A stretch of 64,000 bases of DNA, taken from positions 2,542,001 to 2,606,000 of the forward strand of contig WHVY01000007.1 in assembly GCA_022266195.1 (NCBI GenBank), in the 5' to 3' direction. This stretch comes from Tetranychus cinnabarinus. Its lineage: Eukaryota > Arthropoda > Arachnida > Trombidiformes > Tetranychidae. Below are positions 35,101-45,344 of the stretch, piece by piece. The notes under the pieces are model-generated. The model had not been told where the DNA came from. It ran no database searches and was given only the letters and a program-made list of their open reading frames with translations. Each line of letters begins with the position of its first letter. The first letter of the stretch is position 1. A program made the translations under genes and the position numbers.

Positions 35101-38100
35101 AATTGTCTGACGAACAAGTTTCAATTTTTTTTCTTTATTGGAAAAGAAACTGATTTCAATTCAATTCATCCAGAACTTACATCATTATTTAGATTTACAC
35201 TTTGGTTTGCTTTTCCTCCAGCCTTTCCATTGCTTACACATTGAGAAACTTGTAGCTGGAAAAGTTGCTCACATTTTTTCCTGTTTCATGGTTATATTGC
35301 GGCTTTTGTTTGTTTACCAACCCAAGCAACGATTTGAAATTCAATATCCTGACAAAGGTAATACAAATGAATTGTTGAATGGTTCAAGAAAACGTTCAAT
35401 TTATTAACTTGAAGTATCTCAATTTATCTTAATTGTTATCACCTCTTTCACTGTAATCACCCTCAAGGTTGTGACAAGTTAACACTTACTGTTAATTGAG
35501 ATTGAAATTCAATTGTGAATATTCATGATTATGTGTATTCATGTTGCAACTTTTCCAGTTGAAGGAAATATCAGATGAAAGTAAAAATTGTTATCAATTT
35601 TCAGTTTTACTTTTCCGTCTGCAAAAGCGCTAAACTTGATGTAAATTTGGCCTTCTTTTGCACTTTGATTTGCTCAGGATAGTTCTTGGACAAGAATCAC
35701 CCAGAGAAACAACTTTTCCTATTCTCAGAGTGAAATTATCATGTTACACTCAAATGTCATTTGACGTCAACTTGTTTCAACATTACATGGAAGCCAGGAA
35801 ATTGGCTATTCTTTGCTATTCTCAAGTCCAGTGACAAGATTAACAAATGATGGGTTAAACTGATAATTAACTGTATTAAATATGAAAGCTAACCAAATTA
35901 AAGATCATTTAGAGATGGAAAACAAAAGGAGAAAAATTTAATCTAGTTTGTTAATTTTGTCAGTTTGAGATGATAGGAGAAACATTCAGAGTTTACAATT
36001 AACTTGACATAATTACATTGCTTGATAAAGGGAAAGGTTAAAGGGTTTCTAATCTGCTTATTAAAGTCAATTTAAACTGACCTTAAGAATGAAAATTATC
36101 TAAATTTGCTATTCTTCTCCTTTGATAACAATCAAGTCCGAAAGCAAAGTAGTAGCTTCTTCATCTCAAAGGGACAGTAATGAGGAAAAGAAAAGAAAAA
36201 CAAATTAATTGTTGAAAATCTTGAAATTTGTTAGTCCAATGATAATCATGATCACTTTAATCTCTGTGCTCTTCATCATTATCATGATTAACCTTCAGAT
36301 TAACTTGAACTTGAACAGTTAATTTGCAAGATGAAAAGTAAATAAAAATTATTCTTTCCATTTGTTTTCACGTTTACGTTGAGTAGATGAAAAGTGCCTT
36401 TAAGGTTTCCTTTTGCTTTACCCATTATTATCGGGTGAAAGTCAAACACTTGCTTGTTTCATTTTGTCAACAGATAGCTTTCAATGGACAGACAAGATGA
36501 TGATGACAATTGAGGAAGAGGAGGAGAAGGTAAAAATAATGAATACTTGAATTGAGGTTATTCCCTCGACTGCTATTGATATTGGTCACCTTGGTCACCT
36601 TGGTGATTAACCAGGAACAAATGTTTTATGTGAAAACAAAACATATTGATTAGTGAGGTTGGCGGGAAAAAGTGTATATCATTGGTAAAAGAGAGAATGC
36701 AGAAGATTTCCTCTTTTCAGTCAAATGAATCGATAATTAGCCATTTCATGATAATTGGTTTATAACAATTGAGAGCGTATTGTTTCAACTGATTGTCCAA
36801 TTGAAAGAAAAGTGTTACGATAGGAAAGAAAACACTATTCAACATGTAATGAGACTCTTGTTTTCTGGTTTGTGTGTTGCTTGTTGAAACTCATTTTCAC
36901 CATATTCACTGTATTGATTGTTATTGATTAAGAGTTGGATGATGTTCAAAAGTGTATCTTCCAGATTATTGTATTGTTTTGTCTTCCTTGGATGTTGGTT
37001 GAAAGAGAGATTAACTTAAACAGCTTCAACATAAGAGTGTATATGTATGGTTAAATGATACAATAATTCATTAATTGTTGAAATGATACACTTTTTTTGA
37101 ACTCCTTGAAGCAACCATTTCACGTTGGGTATGCTTGAGTATTTCAATGTGAATCAACGATTACTATCAACACTTTTTTCATGGGCAAATGAGTTTGCTA
37201 GTGTTAAGATGGTATTTATTAATACATGTTAACGCATTGTTACTCTAGTGTAAATTTTACATATTGTTTGTAGCCATTATCACCATCATCACCATCATCA
37301 TTCCTGGTTTCATGCAACCATTTTTAAAGGTCCTTTCTTGGATTAGCAAATACTAAGGACAGCAGGGTTCAATGAACAATTAAACTCTTTTTTTCACTAA
37401 TAGCATATTTGTGATTCAATCTTCAAGAAATGGAGGCTTTTGTATTTGTGGTTTGTCACTACAATTGATCACATTCCTGGCTTCAACTTGGGTGTTGTCC
37501 TTTCATGTCGTAAGAAAATTGCAAAATGGATTTCCCTTTTCATCGCTAGTTTCAACTTAATAAGTCTACTTTCATGACACAAAAAAAACCTGATGAAGAA
37601 AAAACAAAGGCTTATTTCAAATGTGAATAGACAAAAAATAGATTAAAAAGCAAAGATTTACTAAACTTGTGGATCCCAGATAGTCAAAGTTGAAGTAAAA
37701 ATTCATATCTTGTAGCTTGACAAGAGGTTAAACAACAGGTTGAAGATGAACGTTCATTAAGACAAAGAGAATCTTTGAGAAGCTTGTAACCTCTCTTTGT
37801 TTGAACATGGCGTCAATTTGTTGACATGAGAAAAACTTATTGAACACAAGAAACAAAAATCTCAGGGATACTGATTTAAAGTAATGCTTGAACAAGAAAC
37901 AGAGAGGTTTACAACAAAATTAAATATTAAACAATTGAAAATAACCAAAGAATTGCTCATTGAAAAAATAACCGTTAATTTTCAAATCAAGATGGACAGG
38001 AGGGGAAAAAGAGGGTTTAGAAAAATCGAGAAACAATGTTTCTAGGGAAAGTGTTATAATTGAGATAATGTTGTGAGCAAGATGAGTAATTATTTCAAGG

Positions 38101-39303
38101 GAATGTCAATTTCAAAAGCAAATAACGATTATTATGATTGAAATCATGAATCTATTGTAACCTAAGTTATAAATTCAAATAATACAATTTAAGCAATAGA
38201 AATCTTTCAAGTTGCCAGTGAAATCTGAAGGAAATCCTGAGTCGATCAAGCCTGGCAACAAGAGGTTCAGTCTATGGTACAAAACAAGGTATAATCAAGG
38301 TTAATTTAGACAACAAAAAGATTAAATTTGACCCTTTCAATCAACTGATTAATGCGTTAGTAAAAGTACAATAAAAAAAGGTATAAAAGTTGATATAAAT
38401 CGATGAAAAATGGTGAAAGGTTTGAGCAGAAAAAAAAGTTCAATATTTTCAAGTCCAAGGTTAACAATACAATTAAATGTTCTCATTTTTGTTGCAGCAT
38501 CATGAACAACCATAATCAATGAGGTAAATATTTAACTATCAAATCATGATCTATTCAATTGATTCACTATGAGCAGGTTAACACAAAAGTGTTAAGAGTC
38601 CATAAGCATAAGTAAACAACAACAACAATGAGAAAGATTGATTCATTATTACGGTCAATTATTCAATAATTATAATCAATTGAATCAATTCACCTTGAGT
38701 TAACCACGAGTCTTCAAATTTAATTAATGACCAAATCAACTGGTAAAATGTTTACACTCGGTTTACAGGATTAGAAATGATTTAGCAAAGTAACTCGACA
38801 ACATTCAACTACTCAAACACAGCTGATCAAGACAGAGTTTTTCGGGTTATTTTTGGTCACATTTAACCAGTTTCATGTTATTTGATTGTCAAATGATTAA
38901 TTGTCAATCAATGGCTGATTAAATAGTCTAGTCTTACCTCAAGTTTATGTGAGTATTCCTCTGTAATCCTTTCATTGGCCCGAGTCAGTTGTTCATTGCG
39001 TTCCAACAATGCTTTACCCAATTCAGCGGCAAGAATTAAATCTTTCTCCTTTTGAGCCAATTGTAACAATAATTCCGTTGGATCAACATTTGTTTCCCCA
39101 TTAATCACTGAATTAACTGAATTACCAATGTTGATACCATTCTTGTCATTCTCAGATGAACCATTTTGCAATGAGCGACTTTGCAACTCCATGATATAAT
39201 CCTCGAGATCACCATAGCCAGTTGCTGAGCCTGTTGATCCATTGATTAATTTACTTTTAACCGGGTTACTTGCATGATCAATTAAAGTCTTGCCACTCGA
39301 CAT
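14177..39303 (-). CDS. BICDL1: BICD-family-like cargo adaptor (BICDL1/BICDR-1 homologue)
   Basis: Seven coding exons, all phase 0: 39303-38938, 17731-17516, 16614-16498, 16411-16010, 15303-15091, 14989-14603 and 14347-14177, about 623 residues. BICDR-1 proteins are coiled-coil adaptors linking dynein/dynactin (and kinesin or Rab6 vesicles) to cargo. Residues 75-104 hold DPTELLLQLAQKEKDLILAA and ELGKALLE, the CC1 box that binds dynein light intermediate chain. Exon 2 (LEQEKHALRRKLDNLEGEYE) matches the family block LEQEKHELRRRFENREGEWE. The C-terminal block KKNAVELELAK/LNSQLLDAIQQK is matched by RKNAVEIELAKTRIECMHIN, SQLMEAIQQK and LSQQLEQWQVDMQ. Coiled coil is broken by a Thr/Asn/Gly linker near residues 283-300 and a Pro/Asn linker near residues 395-415. 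The start is MSSGK at 39303, with an open but unlike-protein frame upstream. Intron 1 is 21.2 kb and contains a complete gene on the other strand. Confidence 0.93.
17732..25775. other. BICDL1-like intron 1, part between exon 2 and the nested gene
   Basis: About 8 kb of AT-rich intron. The first 60 bases belong to the duplicated segment also found at 10.6 kb. Several 60-80-codon frames on either strand (for example 20130-20342 minus, with eight cysteines or so) lack splice or homology support. No transposon with clear ends was seen. Confidence 0.45.
25776..25783 (+). promoter_or_regulatory. TATA box of the silk-like gene
   Basis: TATAAATA, 120 bp before the ATG at 25903, in a context (GACTATAAATAGGG) typical of strong tissue-specific animal promoters. 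The transcription start would be near 25805. Confidence 0.65.
25903..27673 (+). CDS. Secreted silk/fibroin-like repetitive protein
   Basis: Two exons, 25903-25954 and 26028-27673 (intron 73 bp, phase 1), give about 565 residues. The signal peptide MRIFVVTCVLSCAFMASA is encoded mostly by exon 1. The mature part starts SPLLCGGGLGG and has ordered blocks: Gly/Ser/Leu-rich (residues about 22-125, e.g. GLGLGLGLGLGGGSGGGG), Ala-rich repeats (about 150-230; GAANAAANAAASATGS(I/L)RG recurs), an Ala-Gln/Ala-Glu-Ala-Gln-Arg array (about 244-440), and a Ser/Asn/Gly/Tyr/Gln-rich tail ending SASVAVQH. One cysteine lies just after the signal peptide. Composition and layout fit an extracellular structural protein: silk fibroin, glue or cement. 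The Gly-Leu and poly-Ala-like blocks favour silk; the function is inferred. The gene is intact, has its own TATA box and AATAAA, and lies antisense inside intron 1 of the BICDL1-like gene. Long open frames in the other frames and strand are side effects of the repeats. Confidence 0.88.
26700..27297 (+). repeat. Coding repeat array, Ala-Gln / Ala-Glu-Ala-Gln-Arg
   Basis: About 600 bp of GCT/GCC-CAA dipeptide codons, with longer units of about 24-36 codons containing RQAQLQRQAEAQAEAQRQAQ. Perfect subunits recur several times (for example near 26990, 27100 and 27180), indicating recent slippage or unequal exchange. Confidence 0.95.
27727..27732 (+). promoter_or_regulatory. Polyadenylation signal of the silk-like gene
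   Basis: AATAAA 54 bp after the stop codon. Confidence 0.75.
27733..38937. other. BICDL1-like intron 1, part between the nested gene and exon 1
   Basis: About 11 kb of AT-rich non-coding sequence. I saw short ATG/GAT microsatellite runs (near 30257) and many copies of AAGGTTAA-like words, but no convincing gene, tRNA or element with defined ends. Frames of 60-113 codons here look like chance. Confidence 0.45.
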
Positions 39304-42300
39304 TATTGTACAATTAAAATGAAACAAAAAATTATGTTTAAAGCAAAAAATTAAAACAAATGAAAGGTGAAAAAAGATCACAAACAAAACACTAAAAGTA
39401 AACCGTTTGTCCAAACTGTTGAGGCTCTGGTTGTTGTATATAAATTATGTTGATAATGTTAATAACACCTAACAATCCTTCAATTTTATCCAATTTGAAA
39501 GGAAATATGATGATTGAGATGGTGAAAATAATAATAATGGTGATAATCAAATAAAACTAATAACAATAAAAGAAATAGTAATTTTAACAAAAGTAATAAT
39601 CCGGGATTATCTTTGATAATTGGTGATACCTGTAAGGTATTTAGATAAAACTGGTAATAAACATTTGTCACAGCTTTCGTAACCATGGCCAATGACCAAG
39701 GATGGGATTAGTTGAGTTGATAGCGATGAATTGTGGTGATTAGTTGATGAAGATGATTTATTGATGAAACATTGGCAACACATTAGAAGTTACAAGTTTT
39801 GCCGTTGTGTGGTGAACAAACGCTAACACATGATTTTTGAGTTACACATGAAAACTTAACTCTTTGCTTGATATTGATACACAATTATTAATTTGTTGTC
39901 ACCTTATTTTAATGTTTTGACATCACATTTGTTGGACATTTGTGAATCCAAATTGGACTCTCTTTGGTCGTGATGCGAGTGGTTTCGTCTTCTGGTTGAT
40001 GTCAGCTTCAAGTGTAAGTATCAAAAGCTTGTTATGACACTTGTTTAATGAAATTATTTTGTCGCCCTTCATACATTGTTTTGACCACTATTTGGTACCT
40101 TTACATATCACAGAAAGTAACCTTTTTGTATAAATAATACTTTGATGAGCAGGAAAATGTTGCAAAATTAATTTACTAATGTCACCGTTTTTTATATTTT
40201 CAGGGAAAGGCACGTTTTAAAGGCGACAACAAGAGACGCACACAATAACAAGACAGGAATCAATTGAAGTAAAGTTGCCGTTTGGGATACAAAGTTTACT
40301 GGATCAACGTTGTTACCAAAATGACAAGCATCGGTTGCTCAGATCAACATTTACCTGGTCCAACCTCTTTTTGGGTTGATACAACAACCATTAAAAACCT
40401 TATTCACTCTCTCTCCCTCTTATCTTCTCTTTCCTCTATTTTCATTCACCTTTTCTTTATCATTATCATCTTCTTCCCCCTTCTCCCTCTCTCAAATACA
40501 CACATAACTTACCTTACTCAAGGTCTACCCCTAGTCTTTTTCTTAGTCTTCAACTCTATTCTACTCTCAGTATTTCCCTCACTTGGTTTCCATCTGTCTA
40601 AATTTTGTGGACCTTTTCTATTTTCCTCTGTTGACATTTCTCTCTTTCTCTCTCACTGACTTCACATTTCTCATTCTCACCGATTTCCTGTTTTTGCAGC
40701 TCCCGGAAGCCTCTGATGAAACCCACAAATACCATTAGAAGATCAAAAATGCCAGAGTAAATGATTTGTCCCGCAAAAATGCAATCGTCCCGCAAGTCAG
40801 GCAATTTTCAACTTCAATCTTCAACTCAACCCAAAACATCAATACATTGATCTCACTAACCCAAAAGCTGACTTTAGAGCTCAATCCCAATGATTGTACC
40901 ATCAAGATGTGAGGCCAAAACATTTATCACTATCGCAAATAATATTCATGTTTTATATATTTGATTACAGCTGATTCGGTAAAGGGTAAAACAATAAATT
41001 TTGAGCTCAATAAGTCATTAGCGAAGCGGTTAAGTGTTTGAATGCAACTCGATTCACAATTTGTCTCAATGAAAGCTTGAAAATTGTAAATTGGTTAAAT
41101 AGATTTATTACACATTTGGGTTTTGATGGAATCACTCAAAAAGGGTTTTATCTTTAACCTTCTTTTGTTTTCTCTCCCGTCATTTGTGTGGTTCAGGTGA
41201 AAGGTAATGTGTATAAATAAGTATTTTTGATAAACCACAATTAATGGTTCAATCTGTTGCTATAAGATGAGTTTCTTTACCTACAAATTGCTATCTCATT
41301 TAACGATAAGAGATGAATTTTAAGTTTACATTTTAATAGCAACATTCATTATCACTATTGCGTCGGTTGTGAGTATATATTAACTCGTTTCATTTTTGAC
41401 ACTTGGCATTATTATGCTTTAATTGTAACTCACCTTAAACCCAAACCTTCACCAATAATAACAACCAATTTTTAGTGAAAATTTCAAAAACAAAACTGAA
41501 TCTTTTAATGGAATCTAAAAAATAGTGAAAACATTACAAGCCTTTCAAGTTTACCTTATTAATCAATGCATAATTTATCCATTCATTTACCGAAATGAAT
41601 CCAATTCAAATTCACTTTTTGGTTGATAACACTGTTGGTGATCTGTACAGTTGAGAGCATAAAAACTGTCAGCTTTTAATGTTTTTTTTCAATGGAATCT
41701 CTGAAATTAGACTTTAAAATCAAAACAATTTTCCAGGTAAAATAAATAGTACACAAGAGAATACGATTTTTACTAAATGGCGACAAATAGATCACAATTT
41801 CGATGTAAAAATTGCTGTTAAAATGACCTCAAATAAAAAATCTTACAAGCTAAAATCCAAGTTCAAGTTCAAGAAAAAAGATTAAAAGTTGATCTGTGTT
41901 GAAAAATGTTACTAACTAACAAGTCAATAACTGTGTTAGTGTGTGTTTTCAATCGTAAAATCATTTTTGAACTAAAATTGGACTTAAAATGTTGAATCGA
42001 TTGCTAGAAAGAGTCATGATGTTTCGACTCAGCAAATCTCAATGATCTAATTTTCATATTTATGAGAAAAAAGTGTTTAAATGAGTGACAATTTTTATGC
42101 TCTCTAGTATAATTGATTAATACTTTATTAATCAACATCAACCATCAATGCTTTAAAGAATGATATAGTCTCGTCAAATTAAGACCCACTCTTTACCAAA
42201 TTTTTTGATATTCAACTTTTTTCAAATAAATTCAACTTCGAGTCTCAACAAACCGTCTGATCTCGCTTGACAATTTAATGTTGATATCTTTTGATAGATG

Positions 42301-42804
42301 GCTCTAGCGATGTGTTTATGTCTGTTTTGATGTTTATTTGAAAAGAAGCTCTTCAATTGTCTTAATCTTGATTACTTATTGATTAGAAGAGATGTTTATA
42401 ATGCTAGTTAGACACATGACGATCTAGTTGTATCACAGTATCCCCACTGTCCTTGTCTCATTATTTCTCTCAGTTTATTCGTTTAAAATCGTGGTTAAAT
42501 AACGTGTTCAAATGAGTGACAGTTTTTGTGCTGTCTACTGTATATTTGTGATGTCGATGTGGTTTGACCAGTCTTGATGACGATAATTATGACGATGATA
42601 ATGATGATTTTTGCTTAATGATTTTGAACGATTCAAAATGCTTATGACGATGATAAGCTGTATTTTAAGGGTAAGGAAAAAAGTAGAAGAAATAATTATT
42701 AGTTGATTGTTTTTGGTTGAAAGTTAATTTTTTGTGAACAAAAAAAAAGATGAGTAATGTTATTGCCTGAAAGTGATTTACTGACGTTAATTGAAGTTTT
42801 ATAT
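39304..42804. other. 5' region of the BICDL1-like gene and intergenic sequence
   Basis: This holds the 5' UTR and promoter of the BICDL1-like gene (ATG at 39303, transcribed leftward) and the 3' side of the TMEM199 homologue. On the plus strand a donor-like site at about 40013 and an acceptor-like TATTTTCAG near 40200 might belong to a non-coding transcript; this is weak. A pyrimidine-rich tract lies near 40.4 kb. Confidence 0.4.
40404..40495 (+). repeat. Polypyrimidine tract
   Basis: About 90 bases almost entirely C and T on the plus strand (CACTCTCTCTCCCTCTTATC and following), unlike the A/T-mixed surroundings. Pyrimidine bias continues more weakly to about 40660. Confidence 0.7.
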
Positions 42805-43437
42805 TTACATAACTCGAATGAAAAAATACAGCTCTGCAATCGCAATCACAGTGGATGCAGCTAAAGCTACTATTATCTGGAAAGGTATATCTTGCTTGGG
42901 CAACGAATACTCAACAACTTTATAAATGAAGTAAAATGAACAAAGTACCACCAATACGCCATTAATTAAAGCCGTAATAAGCGATTTGATTTCTTTCACT
43001 TCACTAGATATATTTTTCTTATTTTCCTTTGAATTACTTGCTACCAAACATACTCCATCGGTCATTTTCTTGTACTCTTTCGCAGCAGCTTCACATTTTA
43101 ACTTGATCAGCCTTGCTTGCAGTTCAGGTTTCTTGTTACTAATTGGAATGATTACATTTGTCTCCTCAAGCAATTGGTAAAAAAACAAGCCATAAGAAGG
43201 ATCCAGCTTTTGTAAGCATTTGTGTATTTCACTGAGATCATCATATGAAACCATTTGTTTATCACCTTCCTCTTTATCCATGATTTCTTTCAGTCTGTTT
43301 ATGGTCCCATCATCTGCATCTTTATTGTCATCAGGCTTTAAACATTTGGTAATAATTTTACGTATTTTACTGTTAATACGGTATTCGAATTCCCTGGGAT
43401 CCAGTTGTTTATTTTCAATTTCACTAAATTTAACCAT
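42805..43437 (-). CDS. TMEM199: TMEM199/Vma12 homologue, V-ATPase assembly factor
   Basis: A single-exon gene of 210 residues starting MVKFSEIENKQLDPREFEYR. TMEM199/Vma12 is an ER membrane factor needed for assembly of the V-ATPase membrane sector. Visible features: a soluble N-terminal half, the family-type segment LQARLIKLKCEAAAKEYKKM at about 106-125 (RL-x-K-L-x-AE-x-x-YK-x-M), then two membrane helices, about 154-172 (LINGVLVVLCSFYFIYKVV) and about 186-206 (IIVALAASTVIAIAELYFFI), ending RVM. The two-helix hairpin near the C-terminus and the AELY motif in the second helix agree with TMEM199. Length matches the family (about 200). The first ATG is used; no intron signals are needed. The neuropeptide gene upstream is divergent. 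Confidence 0.82.
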   Translation of the reverse strand: MVKFSEIENKQLDPREFEYRINSKIRKIITKCLKPDDNKDADDGTINRLKEIMDKEEGDKQMVSYDDLSEIHKCLQKLDPSYGLFFYQLLEETNVIIPISNKKPELQARLIKLKCEAAAKEYKKMTDGVCLVASNSKENKKNISSEVKEIKSLITALINGVLVVLCSFYFIYKVVEYSLPKQDIPFQIIVALAASTVIAIAELYFFIRVM

Positions 43438-45344
43438 CTTAAAGACAAAAGATGAAAACCTTTCAAAGTAAAGGTGAAACTGTTACATTCATTTGGTAAG
43501 TAGGGGAGAAAAAGTAACTGGTTACATACGATTACCTAAAACTGTCCGTTTAATGTTTCAGGCGCCCAATTTGAAAACACTAATTTCCAGTTAAATAATC
43601 AAAAATTGTTGATTGACACTATTTTTAGATCGCTTTTTACTCAGAGCGTATTTTTTGCTTCAATTTAATCAAGAAAATCCAAAATTGTCAATAAAATTGA
43701 TGTTGGGTTTGTTTGTGATGAAAGTGATTCCATCTATCACTAGAGGCGCTTCTTACAATTTTAATGCATTGTTTATTTATCTATCAATAGATGACTCTGA
43801 AACTCCAAAGCAACTAACGATTGCTGGTTAGCTTAACCATTAGGTTGAATTGAGCGGTTGCTGGTTAATAACCAGTGGTCATGCTAGCCATTCTAAGACC
43901 TAACCGTCTCACCACAACTTCAAAGTCAAATGAAAAATATTTCAATTTCTGTGTTAATAGCTCAGTCTATAATAATACAAGGATTACCGTCCTCGAGCTA
44001 TCTTTCAACGATCGATCATGTAATGTTATTTGATATGTTAACATATTAAAATTATTATTACAATCCGTCTATCTTTTCCTAATCGCACAGATTGACACAC
44101 TAATCAATTTTTAAACCTGATGTTTACTAATTAAACGAGTCTATTCAAGAACTGCTCAATATTCATGTCTAATGCAAGAAAATATCTTGATTGGAGCATG
44201 AATGTTATCCAATTTAACAGACAAGAGCTACAAGTTATCCCAACTTATTACTAATATTATTGATTTAAAACCAACTCTTGAAATGTTTCCATTGAACACT
44301 TGATGAAACCATGAAGTTTTCAAAGTCGATTTCTGATCGCCAGGAAAATTTAACCAACTCAATTGAAACTAAACATCTTCCTACGCACAGGAATTTACTC
44401 ATCAAACTGATTCGAAAAATTAAATAACAAAAAGATTGTTATTTACAAATTGTTGGTTGAAACAAAAAACCAAAACATTTTCTCTGATTGGTTAATTTCG
44501 TCTCTTATCTAATTACTTTCAACAGAATTGAGCTGAAATAATTTGTCTTCCATTTGGGTTCCAAATAAATTCCCAGTTTGCTAAAAAAGAAATTCCATAT
44601 TTTGGAGATTCATGGTTAAATTGAAATCATTTATCACCAAGTGAGAAACTAATTTGTTACAACATTGAGTGTTTCCAAAGTTAATGAACATAAAATTGGA
44701 AAAAAGGTAAAAATTCCAAAATAGAAATGATTCTCTTTCCAATATTTGAATCAATTTTTGATATCAAACAAGTTGGATAAATTCATGCGCTGTTAACGAA
44801 ATTATCTTAAAACACAATTACCTGAGCACTTGTTACCTATTCTGATATCCAATATCATGATCAAGTAAGTTAACATTGTCATCATCAGACCTGATTAGAG
44901 TCTATAAGTTGCTGGATAAGTTACACTTGAAGCAACTTTCAAAGTCTTTACAGACAACAAACAATCGAGCAAACTCTACCTGAGAAAAGTTTTAAATTTA
45001 TTTCTTTATTTCTTTTCTCAGTTTTCATGATAATGATAACTTGTGACTTGAAAGAGTGAAAATTGGTGAACAAAGTCGAACTGAAAAAAGAAAAAAGAAT
45101 CGAAAAATTTAATCCTTTTCTTCATCTTTACCATTGAAACTGTACACTTGATAAACAAAACGTTAACAACTTTGATCAAGACTCTGAGAGAAGAGAGAAA
45201 AGAGAATAAACAAGTTCAACTGAATGTCATGATATTAATGATAACTTGAAATTATTGTCATCCAAAGAATTCGATTCAATTACTTTTCTCTCGCCATCTT
45301 CATCATTATTCTCCATTCAGTGTTTCCCTGCAACTTTCATTGAA
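43438..45344. other. Intergenic region between divergent genes
   Basis: About 1.9 kb between the starts of the TMEM199 homologue and the neuropeptide gene, expected to hold both promoters. No definite element identified. A 72-codon frame at 43613-43831 has no support. Confidence 0.4.
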
